NCBI RefSeq assembly: GCF_003369795.1
Contig: NZ_CP026730.1
Span: 5,633,001 to 5,697,000 of the forward strand
Source: Streptomyces sp. CB09001
Lineage (GTDB): Bacteria; Actinomycetota; Actinomycetes; Streptomycetales; Streptomycetaceae
Direction of reading: 5' to 3'
DNA: 64,000 nt
Part shown: one piece after another, positions 17,768 through 26,940 of the stretch
Numbering within the stretch: the first letter of the stretch is position 1
How the letters are laid out: each line of letters begins with the position of its first letter
Position numbers and translations under genes: made by a program
The notes under the pieces: model-generated
Seen by the model: only the letters and a program-made list of their open reading frames with translations
Database searches by the model: none
What the model was told of the DNA's origin: nothing

Positions 17768-18447
17768 CCCGGGTGCTCGTGATCGACGACGAACCGCAGA
17801 TCGTGCGGGCCCTCGTGATCAACCTCAAGGCACGGCACTACGAGGTCGACGCCGCCCACGACGGCGCCACCGCGCTCCAGCTCGCCGCCGCCCGGCACCC
17901 CGACGTGGTGGTGCTGGACCTGGGCCTGCCCGACATGGACGGCGTCGAGGTGATCAGGGGGCTGCGCGGCTGGACCAGGGTGCCGATCCTGGTGCTGTCC
18001 GCCCGGCACTCCTCCGACGAGAAGGTCGAGGCCCTCGACGCGGGCGCCGACGACTACGTCACCAAGCCCTTCGGCATGGACGAGCTGCTGGCCCGGCTGC
18101 GGGCCGCCGTCCGCCGGGCCGAGCCCGTCCCCGGCGGCGAGGACGAGGTCGTCGTGGACACCCCGGAGTTCACCGTCGACCTGGCCGCGAAGAAGGTCAA
18201 CCGGGGCGGCAAGGACGTACGCCTGACGCCCACCGAGTGGCATCTGCTGGAGGTGCTGGTGCGCAACACCGGGCGCCTGGTCAGCCAGAAGCAGCTGCTG
18301 CAGGAGGTGTGGGGGCCGTCGTACGGGACGGAGACGAACTACCTGCGGGTCTACATGGCCCAGCTGCGCCGCAAGCTCGAGGCGGACCCCGCACACCCGA
18401 GGCACTTCATCACCGAGCCGGGCATGGGGTACCGCTTCGAGAAGTGA
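17764..18447 (+). CDS. kdpE: KdpE, OmpR-family response regulator
   Basis: A 227-residue response regulator. The receiver has DDE at 8-10, Asp52 (VVLDLGLPDMDG) and Lys in YVTKPFGMDELL. The C-terminal winged helix ends in ITEPGMGYRFEK. Start overlaps the kdpD stop by 4 bp. Expected target is the kdp operon, located elsewhere in the genome. Confidence 0.95.
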   Translation: MTRVLVIDDEPQIVRALVINLKARHYEVDAAHDGATALQLAAARHPDVVVLDLGLPDMDGVEVIRGLRGWTRVPILVLSARHSSDEKVEALDAGADDYVTKPFGMDELLARLRAAVRRAEPVPGGEDEVVVDTPEFTVDLAAKKVNRGGKDVRLTPTEWHLLEVLVRNTGRLVSQKQLLQEVWGPSYGTETNYLRVYMAQLRRKLEADPAHPRHFITEPGMGYRFEK

Positions 18448-18541
18448 GAGGGCGCGCACGGAACGTGAGGGGGAAGTGAGCCTCGCCATCCCGTCCCCGG
18501 AGGGGTGCATGGCTGTCGGCGTGCCCCGGTACGCTTCAGAT

Positions 18542-18940
18542 ATGAGTGCTGCTCCGCGTTCCGACAAGCCGGTGGGCCGGTTCCGGCGCATGTTCGACCG
18601 GCTCTCCTCGTCACAGGAGGACCTGGAGTCGGAGGAACTGCGCGAGGACGCCGACACGGCCGGCTGCACGCGTATCGGAGACTGCCGGGACCGGCAGGTC
18701 GTGTCGGTTACTGGTACCTTGCGCACGGTCACCCTGCGGCCGCGTGCGGGCGTTCCGGCCCTGGAGGCCGAGCTGTTCGACGGTTCCGCCGCCCTGGACG
18801 TGGTGTGGCTGGGCAGACGCTCCATCGTGGGCATAGAGCCGGGGCGCAAGCTCATCGCATCGGGCCGGATCTCCATGAGCCACGGCCGCCGGGTGCTCTT
18901 CAACCCGAAATACGAACTGAGACCCCTCGGACGGGAGTAG
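18542..18940 (+). CDS. OB-fold nucleic-acid-binding protein
   Basis: A 132-residue protein. About 40 charged N-terminal residues precede an OB-fold (VVSVTGTLRTVTLRPRAGVPALEAELFDG...VVWLGRRSIVGIEPGRKLIASG), the pattern of tRNA-anticodon-type OB domains seen beside DUF3159 genes in actinobacteria. The ATG at 18542 is preferred over the 18476 frame start, which adds 22 non-conserved residues. 3 bp before the DUF3159 gene, so co-transcribed. Confidence 0.85.
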   Translation: MSAAPRSDKPVGRFRRMFDRLSSSQEDLESEELREDADTAGCTRIGDCRDRQVVSVTGTLRTVTLRPRAGVPALEAELFDGSAALDVVWLGRRSIVGIEPGRKLIASGRISMSHGRRVLFNPKYELRPLGRE

Positions 18941-18943
18941 CCG

Positions 18944-19762
18944 GTGACGTCGCTCGACAAGCCGACCGAAGAGACGACAGAGGCCGACGACGCCCGGGCG
19001 GTGACGGAGGCCGCGCTGTTCGAGGCGTTCGGCGGCGTGCGGGGCATGATCGAGACAGTGCTGCCGGGCCTGCTCTTCGTCACCATCTTCACCCTGAACA
19101 ACGACCTGCACATGTCGGCGATCGCGGCCCTGGCCGTGTCGGTGGTGCTGGTCGTCGTCCGGCTCGTCGTGAAGGACACCGTCAAGCACGCGTTCAGCGG
19201 GGTCTTCGGGGTCGCCTTCGGCGTGGTCTTCGCGATGATGACCGACAACGCCAAGAACTTCTATCTGCCGGGCATGCTCTACACCCTGGGCCTGGCGCTG
19301 GCGTACATCGTCACCTCGCTGGCCGGCGTGCCGCTGATCGGCCTGATCCTCGGCCCGGTCTTCAAGGAGAACCTCTCCTGGCGCACCCGCAACCCGGGCC
19401 GCAAGAAGGCGTACACCAAGGCCAGCTACGCGTGGGGCCTGATCCTGCTCGGCAAGAGCGCGATCCTCTTCCCGCTGTACTGGTGGGCGGACACCGAACA
19501 GCTCGGCTGGGTCCTGGTCACCCTGAAGATCCCGCCCTTCCTGCTCGCCGTCTGGCTGACCTGGGTCTTCCTGGCCAAGGCGCCGGCCCCCATCGACGTG
19601 TTCGCGGAGATGGAGGCGGCGGAAGAAGCCGAGAAGGCGGAGAAGGCCGAGCGGGAACGGCGCGAACGGTCGCAGGAGGAGTCCGGCGGCGCCCTGCCCG
19701 TGCCGTCCGAGGCCGACGGGGAGTCCGCGGACCTGCGCGGTGGCAGACACCGCAAGGCCTGA
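18944..19762 (+). CDS. DUF3159 integral membrane protein
   Basis: A 272-residue protein with five to six hydrophobic segments between residues 35 and 210, containing the DUF3159 core (ETVLPGLLFVTIFTLNNDL, VFKENLSWRTRNPGRKKAY). A charged Glu/Arg-rich tail of about 55 residues follows and is probably cytoplasmic. GTG start. Function unknown. A very strong bidirectional terminator separates it from the convergent RCK genes. Confidence 0.88.
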   Translation: MTSLDKPTEETTEADDARAVTEAALFEAFGGVRGMIETVLPGLLFVTIFTLNNDLHMSAIAALAVSVVLVVVRLVVKDTVKHAFSGVFGVAFGVVFAMMTDNAKNFYLPGMLYTLGLALAYIVTSLAGVPLIGLILGPVFKENLSWRTRNPGRKKAYTKASYAWGLILLGKSAILFPLYWWADTEQLGWVLVTLKIPPFLLAVWLTWVFLAKAPAPIDVFAEMEAAEEAEKAEKAERERRERSQEESGGALPVPSEADGESADLRGGRHRKA

Positions 19763-19780
19763 CGGGCGGGACGGGACGGT

Positions 19781-19824
19781 ACGGCGGTGGGGCGCCCGGG
19801 AAATTCCGGGCGCCCCACCGCCGT
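19781..19824. terminator. Perfect 19-bp bidirectional terminator
   Basis: Arms 19781-19799 and 19806-19824 pair perfectly around loop GAAATT. It lies between the convergent DUF3159 and trkA-like genes and can serve both. Confidence 0.92.
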
Positions 19825-19844
19825 GTACGGCTCCTCCGCGCCGG

Positions 19845-20525
19845 TCAGACCACGCCGTCGGGCCGCCGGCGCGCCGACAGCAGGTCCTCCAGCTGCTCCT
19901 CGCGGGCCTGCGCGGCGACGAAGAGCAGCTCGTCGCCCGCCTCCAGGGAGTCCTCCCGGGACGGCGTCAGCACCCGGGTGCCGCGGATGATCGTCACCAG
20001 CGAGGTGTCCTCGGGCCACTGGACGTCCCCGACCTGGGTACCGGCCAGGGCCGACTCCTCCGGCAGCGTCAGCTCGACCAGGTTGGCGTCGCCGTGGCTG
20101 AAGCGCAGCAGCCGGACCAGGTCGCCGACGCTCACCGCCTCCTCCACCAGGGCCGACATCAGCCGCGGGGTGGAGACGGCCACGTCCACGCCCCAGGACT
20201 CGTTGAAGAGCCACTCGTTCTTCGGGTTGTTCACCCGGGCGACGACACGCGGAACGCCGTACTCGGTCTTGGCCAGCAGGGAGACGACCAGGTTGACCTT
20301 GTCGTCGCCCGTCGCGGCGATGACGACGTTGCAGCGCTGGAGCGCCGCCTCGTCCAGGGACGTGATCTCGCACGCGTCGGCGAGCAGCCACTCCGCCATC
20401 GGGACGCGCTCGACCGAGATGGCGGTCGGCGCCTTGTCGATGAGCAGGACCTCGTGGCCGTTCTCCAGCAGCTCGCCCGCGATCGAACGGCCGACCGCGC
20501 CGGCTCCGGCAATGGCGACCCTCAT
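19845..20525 (-). CDS. trkA: TrkA-family (RCK) potassium regulatory protein, second of a pair
   Basis: A 226-residue RCK protein. An N-terminal Rossmann fold (GAGAVGRSIAGELLENGHEVLLIDK) binds NAD(H)/nucleotide, and a C-terminal RCK_C/TrkA_C domain follows (about 135-215). Start overlaps the stop of the first RCK gene by 1 bp. Such pairs gate Trk/Ktr or related K+ transporters. No TrkH/KtrB channel is adjacent, but a KimA-type transporter is encoded 0.6 kb upstream on the other strand. Confidence 0.9.
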   Translation of the reverse strand: MRVAIAGAGAVGRSIAGELLENGHEVLLIDKAPTAISVERVPMAEWLLADACEITSLDEAALQRCNVVIAATGDDKVNLVVSLLAKTEYGVPRVVARVNNPKNEWLFNESWGVDVAVSTPRLMSALVEEAVSVGDLVRLLRFSHGDANLVELTLPEESALAGTQVGDVQWPEDTSLVTIIRGTRVLTPSREDSLEAGDELLFVAAQAREEQLEDLLSARRRPDGVV

Positions 20526-21196
20526 CAGTGACCGTCCTCCTCTTCGGGACCCTTGGCGAACGCCGCCTCGACCTTGTGGACCTCGTCGGTGCGCATCATC
20601 ACGTGCACGAGGTCACCCTCCTGAAGGACGGTCTGCGAGGACGGCAGGATCGCCTCCCCGAGCCGGGTGACGAACGCCACCCGCACGCCCGTCTCCTCCT
20701 GAAGTCGGCTGATCTTGTGGCCCACCCAGGACGAGGACGTGTGCACCTCGGCGAGCTGGACACCTCCGGTGGGGTCGCGCCACAGCGGCTCGGCGCCCGA
20801 GGGCAGCAGACGGCGCAGCATCTGGTCGGCCGTCCAGCGGACGGTGGCCACGGTGGGGATGCCCAGGCGCTGGTAGACCTCGGCGCGGCGCGGGTCGTAG
20901 ATGCGGGCGGCGACGTTCTCCACGCCGAACATCTCCCGGGCCACGCGGGCGGCGATGATGTTGGAGTTGTCGCCGCTGGACACGGCGGCGAAGGCACCGG
21001 CCTCCTCGATGCCCGCCTCGCGCAGGGTGTCCTGGTCGAAGCCGATGCCGGTTACGCGGCGGCCGCCGAAGGAGGAACCGAGGCGACGGAACGAGGTGGG
21101 GTCCCGGTCGATCACGGCGACCGTGTGCCCCTGCTGCTCCAGGGTCTGGGCGAGCGCGGAGCCCACGCGCCCGCAGCCCATGATGACAATATGCAT
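20525..21196 (-). CDS. trkA: TrkA-family (RCK) potassium regulatory protein, first of a pair
   Basis: A 223-residue RCK protein (MHIVIMGCGRVGSALAQTLEQQGHTVAVIDRD) with a C-terminal TrkA_C domain. ATG at 21196. It is translationally coupled to the downstream RCK gene, so a hetero-oligomeric ring is plausible. A very short open frame (21201-21251) ends 4 bp upstream of its start. Confidence 0.9.
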   Translation of the reverse strand: MHIVIMGCGRVGSALAQTLEQQGHTVAVIDRDPTSFRRLGSSFGGRRVTGIGFDQDTLREAGIEEAGAFAAVSSGDNSNIIAARVAREMFGVENVAARIYDPRRAEVYQRLGIPTVATVRWTADQMLRRLLPSGAEPLWRDPTGGVQLAEVHTSSSWVGHKISRLQEETGVRVAFVTRLGEAILPSSQTVLQEGDLVHVMMRTDEVHKVEAAFAKGPEEEDGH

Positions 21197-21200
21197 CGCC

Positions 21201-21251
21201 TCACACCGCGCTTCCTGCGGGCCCGCCGGCCTTGCTGAATGTCTTGCTCAT
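21201..21251 (-). CDS. Possible 16-codon leader peptide upstream of trkA pair
   Basis: MSKTFSKAGGPAGSAV ends 4 bp before the first trkA ATG and is itself preceded by GAAAGAGAG. It could couple translation into trkA, or simply be chance. No homology can be judged at this size. Confidence 0.3.
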   Translation of the reverse strand: MSKTFSKAGGPAGSAV

Positions 21252-21438
21252 GTCTCTCTTTCGGCTCGCCTGGCGACACGTCGCGGCCAGTGCGCGGGCC
21301 GCAGGGCAACATCATGCCGGTGCGCACCGACGCTGACGCCGCTAGGGGCCCGGGAAGCCGGGTTCCCCCGTCCGGAACCGACGTACCGGCGTCCGGATCC
21401 AACGTATCGGCAAGCCCCGGGGGCCCGCAGGAGCCGTC

Positions 21439-21552
21439 TCATCCCCCGGCCGACGACCCCCGGCGGCAGATGCTGCGGATGCTGGCGACCGTCAGGATTC
21501 CGAGGCCTACCAGCGTGGCGGCGGCGCCGATCAGCTCTGCGCTCAGGTGCAT
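21439..21552 (-). CDS. Small single-pass membrane protein, 37 aa
   Basis: MHLSAELIGAAATLVGLGIL begins the protein and a basic end (SIRSICRRG) follows, giving one transmembrane helix with a cytoplasmic positive tail. The ATG has a perfect GGAGG ribosome site 4 nt upstream, which is why I call it. It lies upstream of the trkA pair on the same strand and divergent from kimA, so a role with the K+ genes is possible but unproven. Confidence 0.65.
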   Translation of the reverse strand: MHLSAELIGAAATLVGLGILTVASIRSICRRGSSAGG

Positions 21553-21746
21553 GGGACCTCCAGGGGCGGCAACGGCCGGAAAACGGGCAGTGCTTGTCGG
21601 GTAAGCAGTCATATAGACATGCGAACCCCGTCACCTGCGGAATCCGCAGCCGGAGCACTCCCCGAATTCACCCGTAGAGCAGACTGCGTACGGATCGGGG
21701 GTGGCGGTGGGGCGGCCGCCCGTTCGAACGCTTACGATCCTCTGTT

Positions 21747-23813
21747 GTGTCCAAACTGACCGACGTGCCCAAGCGGATCCTCATCGGGCGCGCACTGCGC
21801 AGCGACCGGCTGGGCGAAACGCTCCTGCCCAAACGCATCGCGCTTCCCGTGTTCGCGTCCGACCCGCTGTCCTCCGTGGCGTACGCGCCCGGCGAGGTGC
21901 TGCTCGTCCTGTCCATCGCGGGCGTGTCGGCGTACCACTTCAGCCCGTGGATCGCGGTCGCGGTCGTGGTCCTGATGTTCACCGTGGTCGCCTCCTACCG
22001 GCAGAACGTCCACGCCTACCCGAGCGGCGGCGGCGACTACGAGGTCGCCACCACCAACCTCGGGCCCAAGGCCGGTCTGACCGTCGCCAGCGCCCTGCTG
22101 GTCGACTACGTCCTGACCGTCGCGGTCTCCATCTCCTCCGGCATCGAGAACCTCGGCTCGGCGGTCCCCTTCGTCGTCGAGCACAAGGTCCTGTGCGCGG
22201 TCGCCGTGATCCTGCTGCTCACGCTGATGAACCTGCGCGGGGTCAGGGAGTCGGGCACCCTGTTCGCGATTCCGACGTACGTCTTCGTCGCGGGCGTCTT
22301 CATCATGATCGTGTGGGGCGCGTTCCGCGGCCTGGTCCTGGACGACACCATGCGCGCCCCGACCGCGGACTTCGAGATCAAGCCGGAAGAAGGGGGCCTG
22401 GCCGGCTTCGCCCTGATCTTCCTCCTGCTGCGCGCCTTCTCCTCCGGCTGCGCCGCTCTCACCGGCGTCGAGGCGATCTCCAACGGAGTCCCGGCCTTCC
22501 GCAAGCCCAAGTCCAAGAACGCGGGGAACACCCTCGCGATGATGGGCCTGCTCGCCGTCACCATGTTCTGCGGCATCATCGCGCTCGCCTCCGCGACCGA
22601 CGTGCGCATGTCCGAGAACCCGGCCACCGACCTCTTCCACAACGGCGTCGCGGTCGGCGCGGACTACGTCCAGCACCCGGTGATCTCCCAGGTCGCCGAG
22701 GCGGTCTTCGGCGAGGGCAGCTTCCTGTTCATCGTGCTGGCCGCCGCCACCGCGCTGGTCCTCTTCCTCGCCGCCAACACCGCGTACAACGGCTTCCCGC
22801 TGCTCGGCTCGATCCTCGCCCAGGACCGCTACCTGCCGCGCCAGCTGCACACCCGCGGCGACCGCCTGGCGTTCTCCAACGGCATCGTGCTCCTCGCCGG
22901 GGCCGCGATGCTCCTGGTCGTCGTCTACGGCGCCGACTCGACCCGCCTGATCCAGCTCTACATCGTCGGCGTCTTCGTGTCCTTCACGCTCAGCCAGATC
23001 GGCATGGTCCGGCACTGGAACCGCAACCTGGCCACCGAGCGGGACCAGTCCAAGCGCCGCCACATGATGCGTTCCCGCGCGATCAACGCCTTCGGCGCCT
23101 TCTTCACCGGTCTCGTCCTGGTCGTGGTCCTGGCGACCAAGTTCACGCACGGCGCCTGGGTCGCGCTGCTCGGCATGTGCATCTTCTTCGCGACCATGAC
23201 GGCGATCCGCAAGCACTACGACCGGGTCGCCGAGGAGATCGCGGCCCCGGAGGACCCCGAGGAGGCACAGAGCGACGACATGGTGCGTCCCTCCCGCGTC
23301 CACTCGGTGGTCCTGATCTCCAAGATCCACCGCCCCACGCTCCGCGCCCTGGCCTACGCCAAGCTCATGCGCTCCGACAGCCTGGAGGCGCTCAGCGTCA
23401 ACGTCGACCCGGCCGAGACGAAGGCGCTGCGCGAGGAGTGGGAGCGCCGCGGCATCGCCGTACCGCTGAAGGTGCTGGACTCGCCGTACCGCGAGATCAC
23501 GCGGCCGGTCATCGAGTACGTCAAGAGCCTGCGCAAGGAGTCCCCGCGCGACGCGGTCTCGGTGATCATCCCCGAGTACGTGGTCGGCCACTGGTACGAG
23601 CACCTGCTGCACAACCAGAGCGCCCTGCGCCTCAAGGGGCGCCTGCTGTTCACGCCGGGCGTCATGGTCACGTCCGTCCCCTACCAGCTGGAGTCCTCCG
23701 AGGCCGCCAGGCGCCGGGCCCGCAAGCGCCAGAACTGGAGCGCGCCCGGCGCGGTCCGGCGGGGACCGGCCCACCACCAGGACCGTACGAAGGACTCCTC
23801 CTCGTCCAAGTAG
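21747..23813 (+). CDS. kimA: KimA/YdaO-type K+:H+ symporter
   Basis: A 688-residue APC-superfamily transporter with twelve predicted helices and a C-terminal cytoplasmic USP-like domain (about 515-640). Generic annotation would be APC family permease. However, distinctive blocks match Bacillus KimA as I recall it: SDPLSSVAY, AYPSGGGDY, LLVDYVLTVAVSIS, AFSSGCAALTGVEAISN, VPAFRKPKSKNA, and GDRLAFSNGI, in the same order. KimA is a high-affinity K+ importer controlled by c-di-AMP in Firmicutes. The GTG at 21747 is the start. The adjacent RCK pair supports a K+ role. The C-terminal 40 residues are basic. Confidence 0.85.
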   Translation: MSKLTDVPKRILIGRALRSDRLGETLLPKRIALPVFASDPLSSVAYAPGEVLLVLSIAGVSAYHFSPWIAVAVVVLMFTVVASYRQNVHAYPSGGGDYEVATTNLGPKAGLTVASALLVDYVLTVAVSISSGIENLGSAVPFVVEHKVLCAVAVILLLTLMNLRGVRESGTLFAIPTYVFVAGVFIMIVWGAFRGLVLDDTMRAPTADFEIKPEEGGLAGFALIFLLLRAFSSGCAALTGVEAISNGVPAFRKPKSKNAGNTLAMMGLLAVTMFCGIIALASATDVRMSENPATDLFHNGVAVGADYVQHPVISQVAEAVFGEGSFLFIVLAAATALVLFLAANTAYNGFPLLGSILAQDRYLPRQLHTRGDRLAFSNGIVLLAGAAMLLVVVYGADSTRLIQLYIVGVFVSFTLSQIGMVRHWNRNLATERDQSKRRHMMRSRAINAFGAFFTGLVLVVVLATKFTHGAWVALLGMCIFFATMTAIRKHYDRVAEEIAAPEDPEEAQSDDMVRPSRVHSVVLISKIHRPTLRALAYAKLMRSDSLEALSVNVDPAETKALREEWERRGIAVPLKVLDSPYREITRPVIEYVKSLRKESPRDAVSVIIPEYVVGHWYEHLLHNQSALRLKGRLLFTPGVMVTSVPYQLESSEAARRRARKRQNWSAPGAVRRGPAHHQDRTKDSSSSK

Positions 23814-23874
23814 ACTGGACGGCTGCTGTCCTTTGTCGTCCCTGTCGTCCCCCGTTCTCTGGAGTCACCCCGCC

Positions 23875-25239
23875 ATGCAGGCAGAACCGAAGAAGTCGCA
23901 GGCGGAGAAGCGAGCCGTGTCCGAGGCCGTCTCGCTGGTGGGTGAGGAGTACGAGGTCGAGGTCGGCCCCGTCGCCCACGGCGGCCACTGCATCGCGCGC
24001 ACGTCCGAGGGCCAGGTGCTCTTCGTCCGGCACACGCTGCCCGGCGAGCGGGTCGTGGCCCGGGTGACGGAGGGCGAGGAGGGCGCCCGCTTCCTGCGCG
24101 CGGACGCGGTCGAGATCCTGGGCCCCTCCAAGGACCGCATCGAGGCCCCCTGCCCCTTCGCCGGCCCCGGCCGCTGCGGCGGCTGCGACTGGCAGCACGC
24201 CAAGCCGGGCGCCCAGCGCCGCCTGAAGGGCGAGGTCGTCGCCGAGCAGCTCCAGCGCCTGGCGGGCCTGACCCCCGAGGAGGCCGGCTGGGACGGCACG
24301 GTGATGCCGGCCGAGGGCGACAAGCTGCCCGCGGGCCAGGTCCCGTCGTGGCGCACGCGCGTGCAGTACGCGGTGGACGCGGAGGGCCGAGCCGGTCTGC
24401 GTCGCCACCGCTCCCACGAGATCGAGCCGATCGACCACTGCATGATCGCGGCGGAGGGCGTCAGCGAGCTGGGCATCGAGCGCCGTGACTGGCCCGGCAT
24501 GGCGACGGTCGAGGCGATCGCGGCGACGGGCTCCCAGGACCGCCAGGTCATCCTGACCCCGAGGCCCGGCGCCCGCCTCCCCATCGTCGAACTGGACCGC
24601 CCGGTCTCGGTCATGCGCGTCGAGGAGAAGGACGGCGGCGTCCACCGCGTCCACGGCCGCCCCTTCGTCCGCGAGCGCGCCGACGACCGCACCTACCGCG
24701 TCGGCTCCGGCGGCTTCTGGCAGGTCCACCCGAAGGCCGCCGACACCCTGGTGACCGCGGTCATGCAGGGCCTGCTGCCCCGCAAGGGCGACATGGCCCT
24801 GGACCTCTACTGCGGCGTCGGCCTCTTCGCCGGCGCCCTGGCCGACCGCGTCGGCGACCAGGGCGCGGTCCTCGGCATCGAGTCCGGCAAGCGCGCCGTC
24901 GAGGACGCCCGCCACAACCTCGCCGCCTTCGACCGCGTCCGCATCGAGCAGGGCAAGGTCGAGTCCGTCCTGCCCCGCACCGGCATCGACGAGGTCGACC
25001 TCATCGTCCTCGACCCGCCCCGCGCGGGCGCCGGCCGCAAGACGGTCCAGCACCTCTCGACCCTGGGCGCCCGCAGGATCGCCTACGTGGCCTGCGACCC
25101 GGCCGCGCTGGCCCGGGACCTGGGGTACTTCCGGGACGGGGGGTACCGGGTGCGGATGCTTCGGGTGTTCGATCTGTTTCCGATGACCCATCATGTGGAG
25201 TGCGTCGCGATCCTCGAACCGGCCGTAAAGGGCTCCTGA
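23875..25239 (+). CDS. RlmD/TrmA-type 23S rRNA or tRNA (uracil-5)-methyltransferase
   Basis: A 454-residue SAM-dependent RNA m5U methyltransferase. It has an N-terminal TRAM domain and an Fe-S cysteine set (CPF...RCGGC, later DHCMI). The SAM motif is LDLYCGVGLFAG, followed by DPPRAGAG and the catalytic cysteine in AYVACDPAALARD. ATG at 23875; residues upstream of it are not conserved. Its last ~23 codons (DLFPMTHHVECVAILEP...) are the attachment-site sequence repeated three more times downstream, so the gene is the integration target of the islands and its end may have been swapped by an incoming element. Confidence 0.92.
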   Translation: MQAEPKKSQAEKRAVSEAVSLVGEEYEVEVGPVAHGGHCIARTSEGQVLFVRHTLPGERVVARVTEGEEGARFLRADAVEILGPSKDRIEAPCPFAGPGRCGGCDWQHAKPGAQRRLKGEVVAEQLQRLAGLTPEEAGWDGTVMPAEGDKLPAGQVPSWRTRVQYAVDAEGRAGLRRHRSHEIEPIDHCMIAAEGVSELGIERRDWPGMATVEAIAATGSQDRQVILTPRPGARLPIVELDRPVSVMRVEEKDGGVHRVHGRPFVRERADDRTYRVGSGGFWQVHPKAADTLVTAVMQGLLPRKGDMALDLYCGVGLFAGALADRVGDQGAVLGIESGKRAVEDARHNLAAFDRVRIEQGKVESVLPRTGIDEVDLIVLDPPRAGAGRKTVQHLSTLGARRIAYVACDPAALARDLGYFRDGGYRVRMLRVFDLFPMTHHVECVAILEPAVKGS

Positions 25240-25245
25240 CCTGCG
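25177..25245 (+). other. Attachment-site copy A within the methyltransferase 3' end
   Basis: A 69-bp block spanning the last ~21 codons and stop of the methyltransferase gene plus CCTGCG. Near-identical blocks occur at 49771-49839, 57109-57177 and 63507-63575. The core TGGAGTGCGTGGCGAT is the best conserved part. Position at a gene end next to a degraded integrase is typical of a tyrosine-recombinase att site. Confidence 0.8.
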
Positions 25246-25293
25246 GTTTTTCGTGTGCGCGTTATGTGCGGTGTGGGCGTTACGGGCGATATC

Positions 25294-25334
25294 TTGACGC
25301 TGAAATGACGCTCGTGACGCTCATTTGACGCTCG
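25294..25334. repeat. Four direct TGACGCT repeats, candidate integrase arm sites
   Basis: TGACGCT occurs at 25295, 25306, 25315 and 25326, at 9-11-bp spacing, just inside attachment copy A. The same octamer TGACGCTC occurs in pairs at 49673/49684 and 57011/57022, and singly shortly after copies B, C and D. Confidence 0.6.
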
Positions 25335-26062
25335 TCCTGATGGGGTGTCAGGTGTGTTGCGTCGCTGGTCAGATGGCCTGATGGGGAAGCCGCGAGGCAG
25401 GGGCGCCGGGGATCTTGGTGTCAAACAGTCACGCTCGGTCGCATCAGCAGAGGGTCCAGCAGGTTCCTGGTCTACTGGTGGTACATCATGAGCAATGCCG
25501 TGACCAGCGGAAACGTATATTGGGCTCACTGTGAGCTGGATGCTGGCCCGTGTGTGGTCCGGATCTTCGTCTTGATCGATTTGGTGGGCGCAACCCGGAG
25601 ATGGGTCCCCCACCCCAGGTAAGGAGAAACGAGCGAGTGCGGATCGCGGGCAAAACCAGCTCGAATAGGCTGCGTGGTGCCTCGGCGCCCAGCTGCACAC
25701 GCGCACAGCGGCAAGCACTGTAGACCTCGGTAAGATCGTCCCCCTCACCGTCAACCCCCTCATCCCCCTCTACAACGCCGCGCCCTGTCCCGCACCTTCC
25801 AGCTCTCCCCGCCGAAGCGATGGCCGACGTCGAGTAGCAGATCGACGCCACCGGCCTGGCCCGCTTTGCCGGCCAGTCCGTGCTTGACGTCGCCCCGAAC
25901 GGCAGCGCGCCCTTAACGCCCTGGGGGAGCGACGTCTTGTGGGCATCCTCTGCTTCCTCGTCCTCACCGCTGCCGCTATGCGCGCGGTGCTTCCCTCTCC
26001 CCACCTGAGCACGTCCGAAGGGGGCCGTACACGGCTGTGCGGGCCCCCGTCACAAGCTCAGG
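25335..26062. pseudogene. Decayed island DNA with remnant of the ORF preceding the integrase
   Basis: No intact gene. From about 25720 the plus strand matches 38955-39268, the 3' part of the degraded ORF convergent with the intact integrase, including EAMADVE and VLDVAPN-like codings. An in-frame TAG sits in the first motif. It is the decayed sister of that ORF. Confidence 0.6.
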
Positions 26063-26940
26063 TCACTCCTGTGCCTGGGCGTTCGGGTCGTGCACCGGCA
26101 CCTTCTTGAAGAGGTCCCGGACCGCGTTCTTGGTCGGCCGGACGTACCGCTCCCGAGGAATGCGCGACCCCTTCTTCAGCGGCCTGCCTCTTCCAGCTCC
26201 TCGTCCGTCGCGCCGCTCGTACCGAGGCCGGTGGCGCCGCCGGCGCGAAGGCCGTGCGAGGAGACGGGGCGTCCGTCGCTCTTGAGTCCGGCCGCGGCGA
26301 ACCAGTGCTTCACCCGGTCGTTCACGGTCTGCGGGCGCAGGTAGATGCCGCGCTTGGTGACCCGCCCCCTGTGGCCCGGGTCTCCGGCGTTGCGACCTTT
26401 TCGCTTCGCAGGGTCTCGCGCCACACCGGACCGGTGGTGATGCCCTGTTCCGTCAGCCAGTCGACGTGATCGTCTGTGTTCCCTCGCCCTTGTGGGTTTT
26501 GTCCTCGGCGAGCCAGACGAACACGCGGTCGTCGGTGATCGTCAGGTCCTCGAGGTCCAGGCCGACGTCTTCGATGCTGCGTCCGAGGAACCGGTACCCG
26601 AAGGCGAGCATCGCCGAGTCGCGCCAGCCGATCGGCCGGTCATCCGCCTCCGCCTTCTTCATCATCGGGACCAGGTACGGCAGCGTGATCGGAACACTTC
26701 CTTCCTGCGCAGCGCCCGCTTGTTCTTCTTTCATCAGGTGTCGGCCGTACTCCGTGTACGTCGCCGTCGTGCAGGGCTTCGCCACGCGCCCCTGCTCCGC
26801 ACACCAAGACTCGAACAACCGCACCGCCGTACGCCGCTGCGGCGACCCCTCCCGCTTCGCCTCCTTACAACGGCTAACACAATGAGGTGGATCAGTCCTG
26901 GTTGCCGTGTCCGGCACGGGAGTTGAGCGTTCGGTTCGGT

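Noticed and set aside
21553..21746. A c-di-AMP (ydaO-type) riboswitch upstream of kimA
   Set aside because: The leader is short and I could not find the conserved riboswitch core or a terminator hairpin; a covariance-model search would settle it.
21732..23777. 681-residue minus-strand open frame opposite kimA
   Set aside because: Antisense shadow of a clearly recognised transporter; composition (His/Arg/Val/Asp repeats) is an artefact of third-position GC.
23668..25194. 508-residue minus-strand open frame opposite the methyltransferase
   Set aside because: Antisense shadow; the plus-strand gene has all catalytic motifs.
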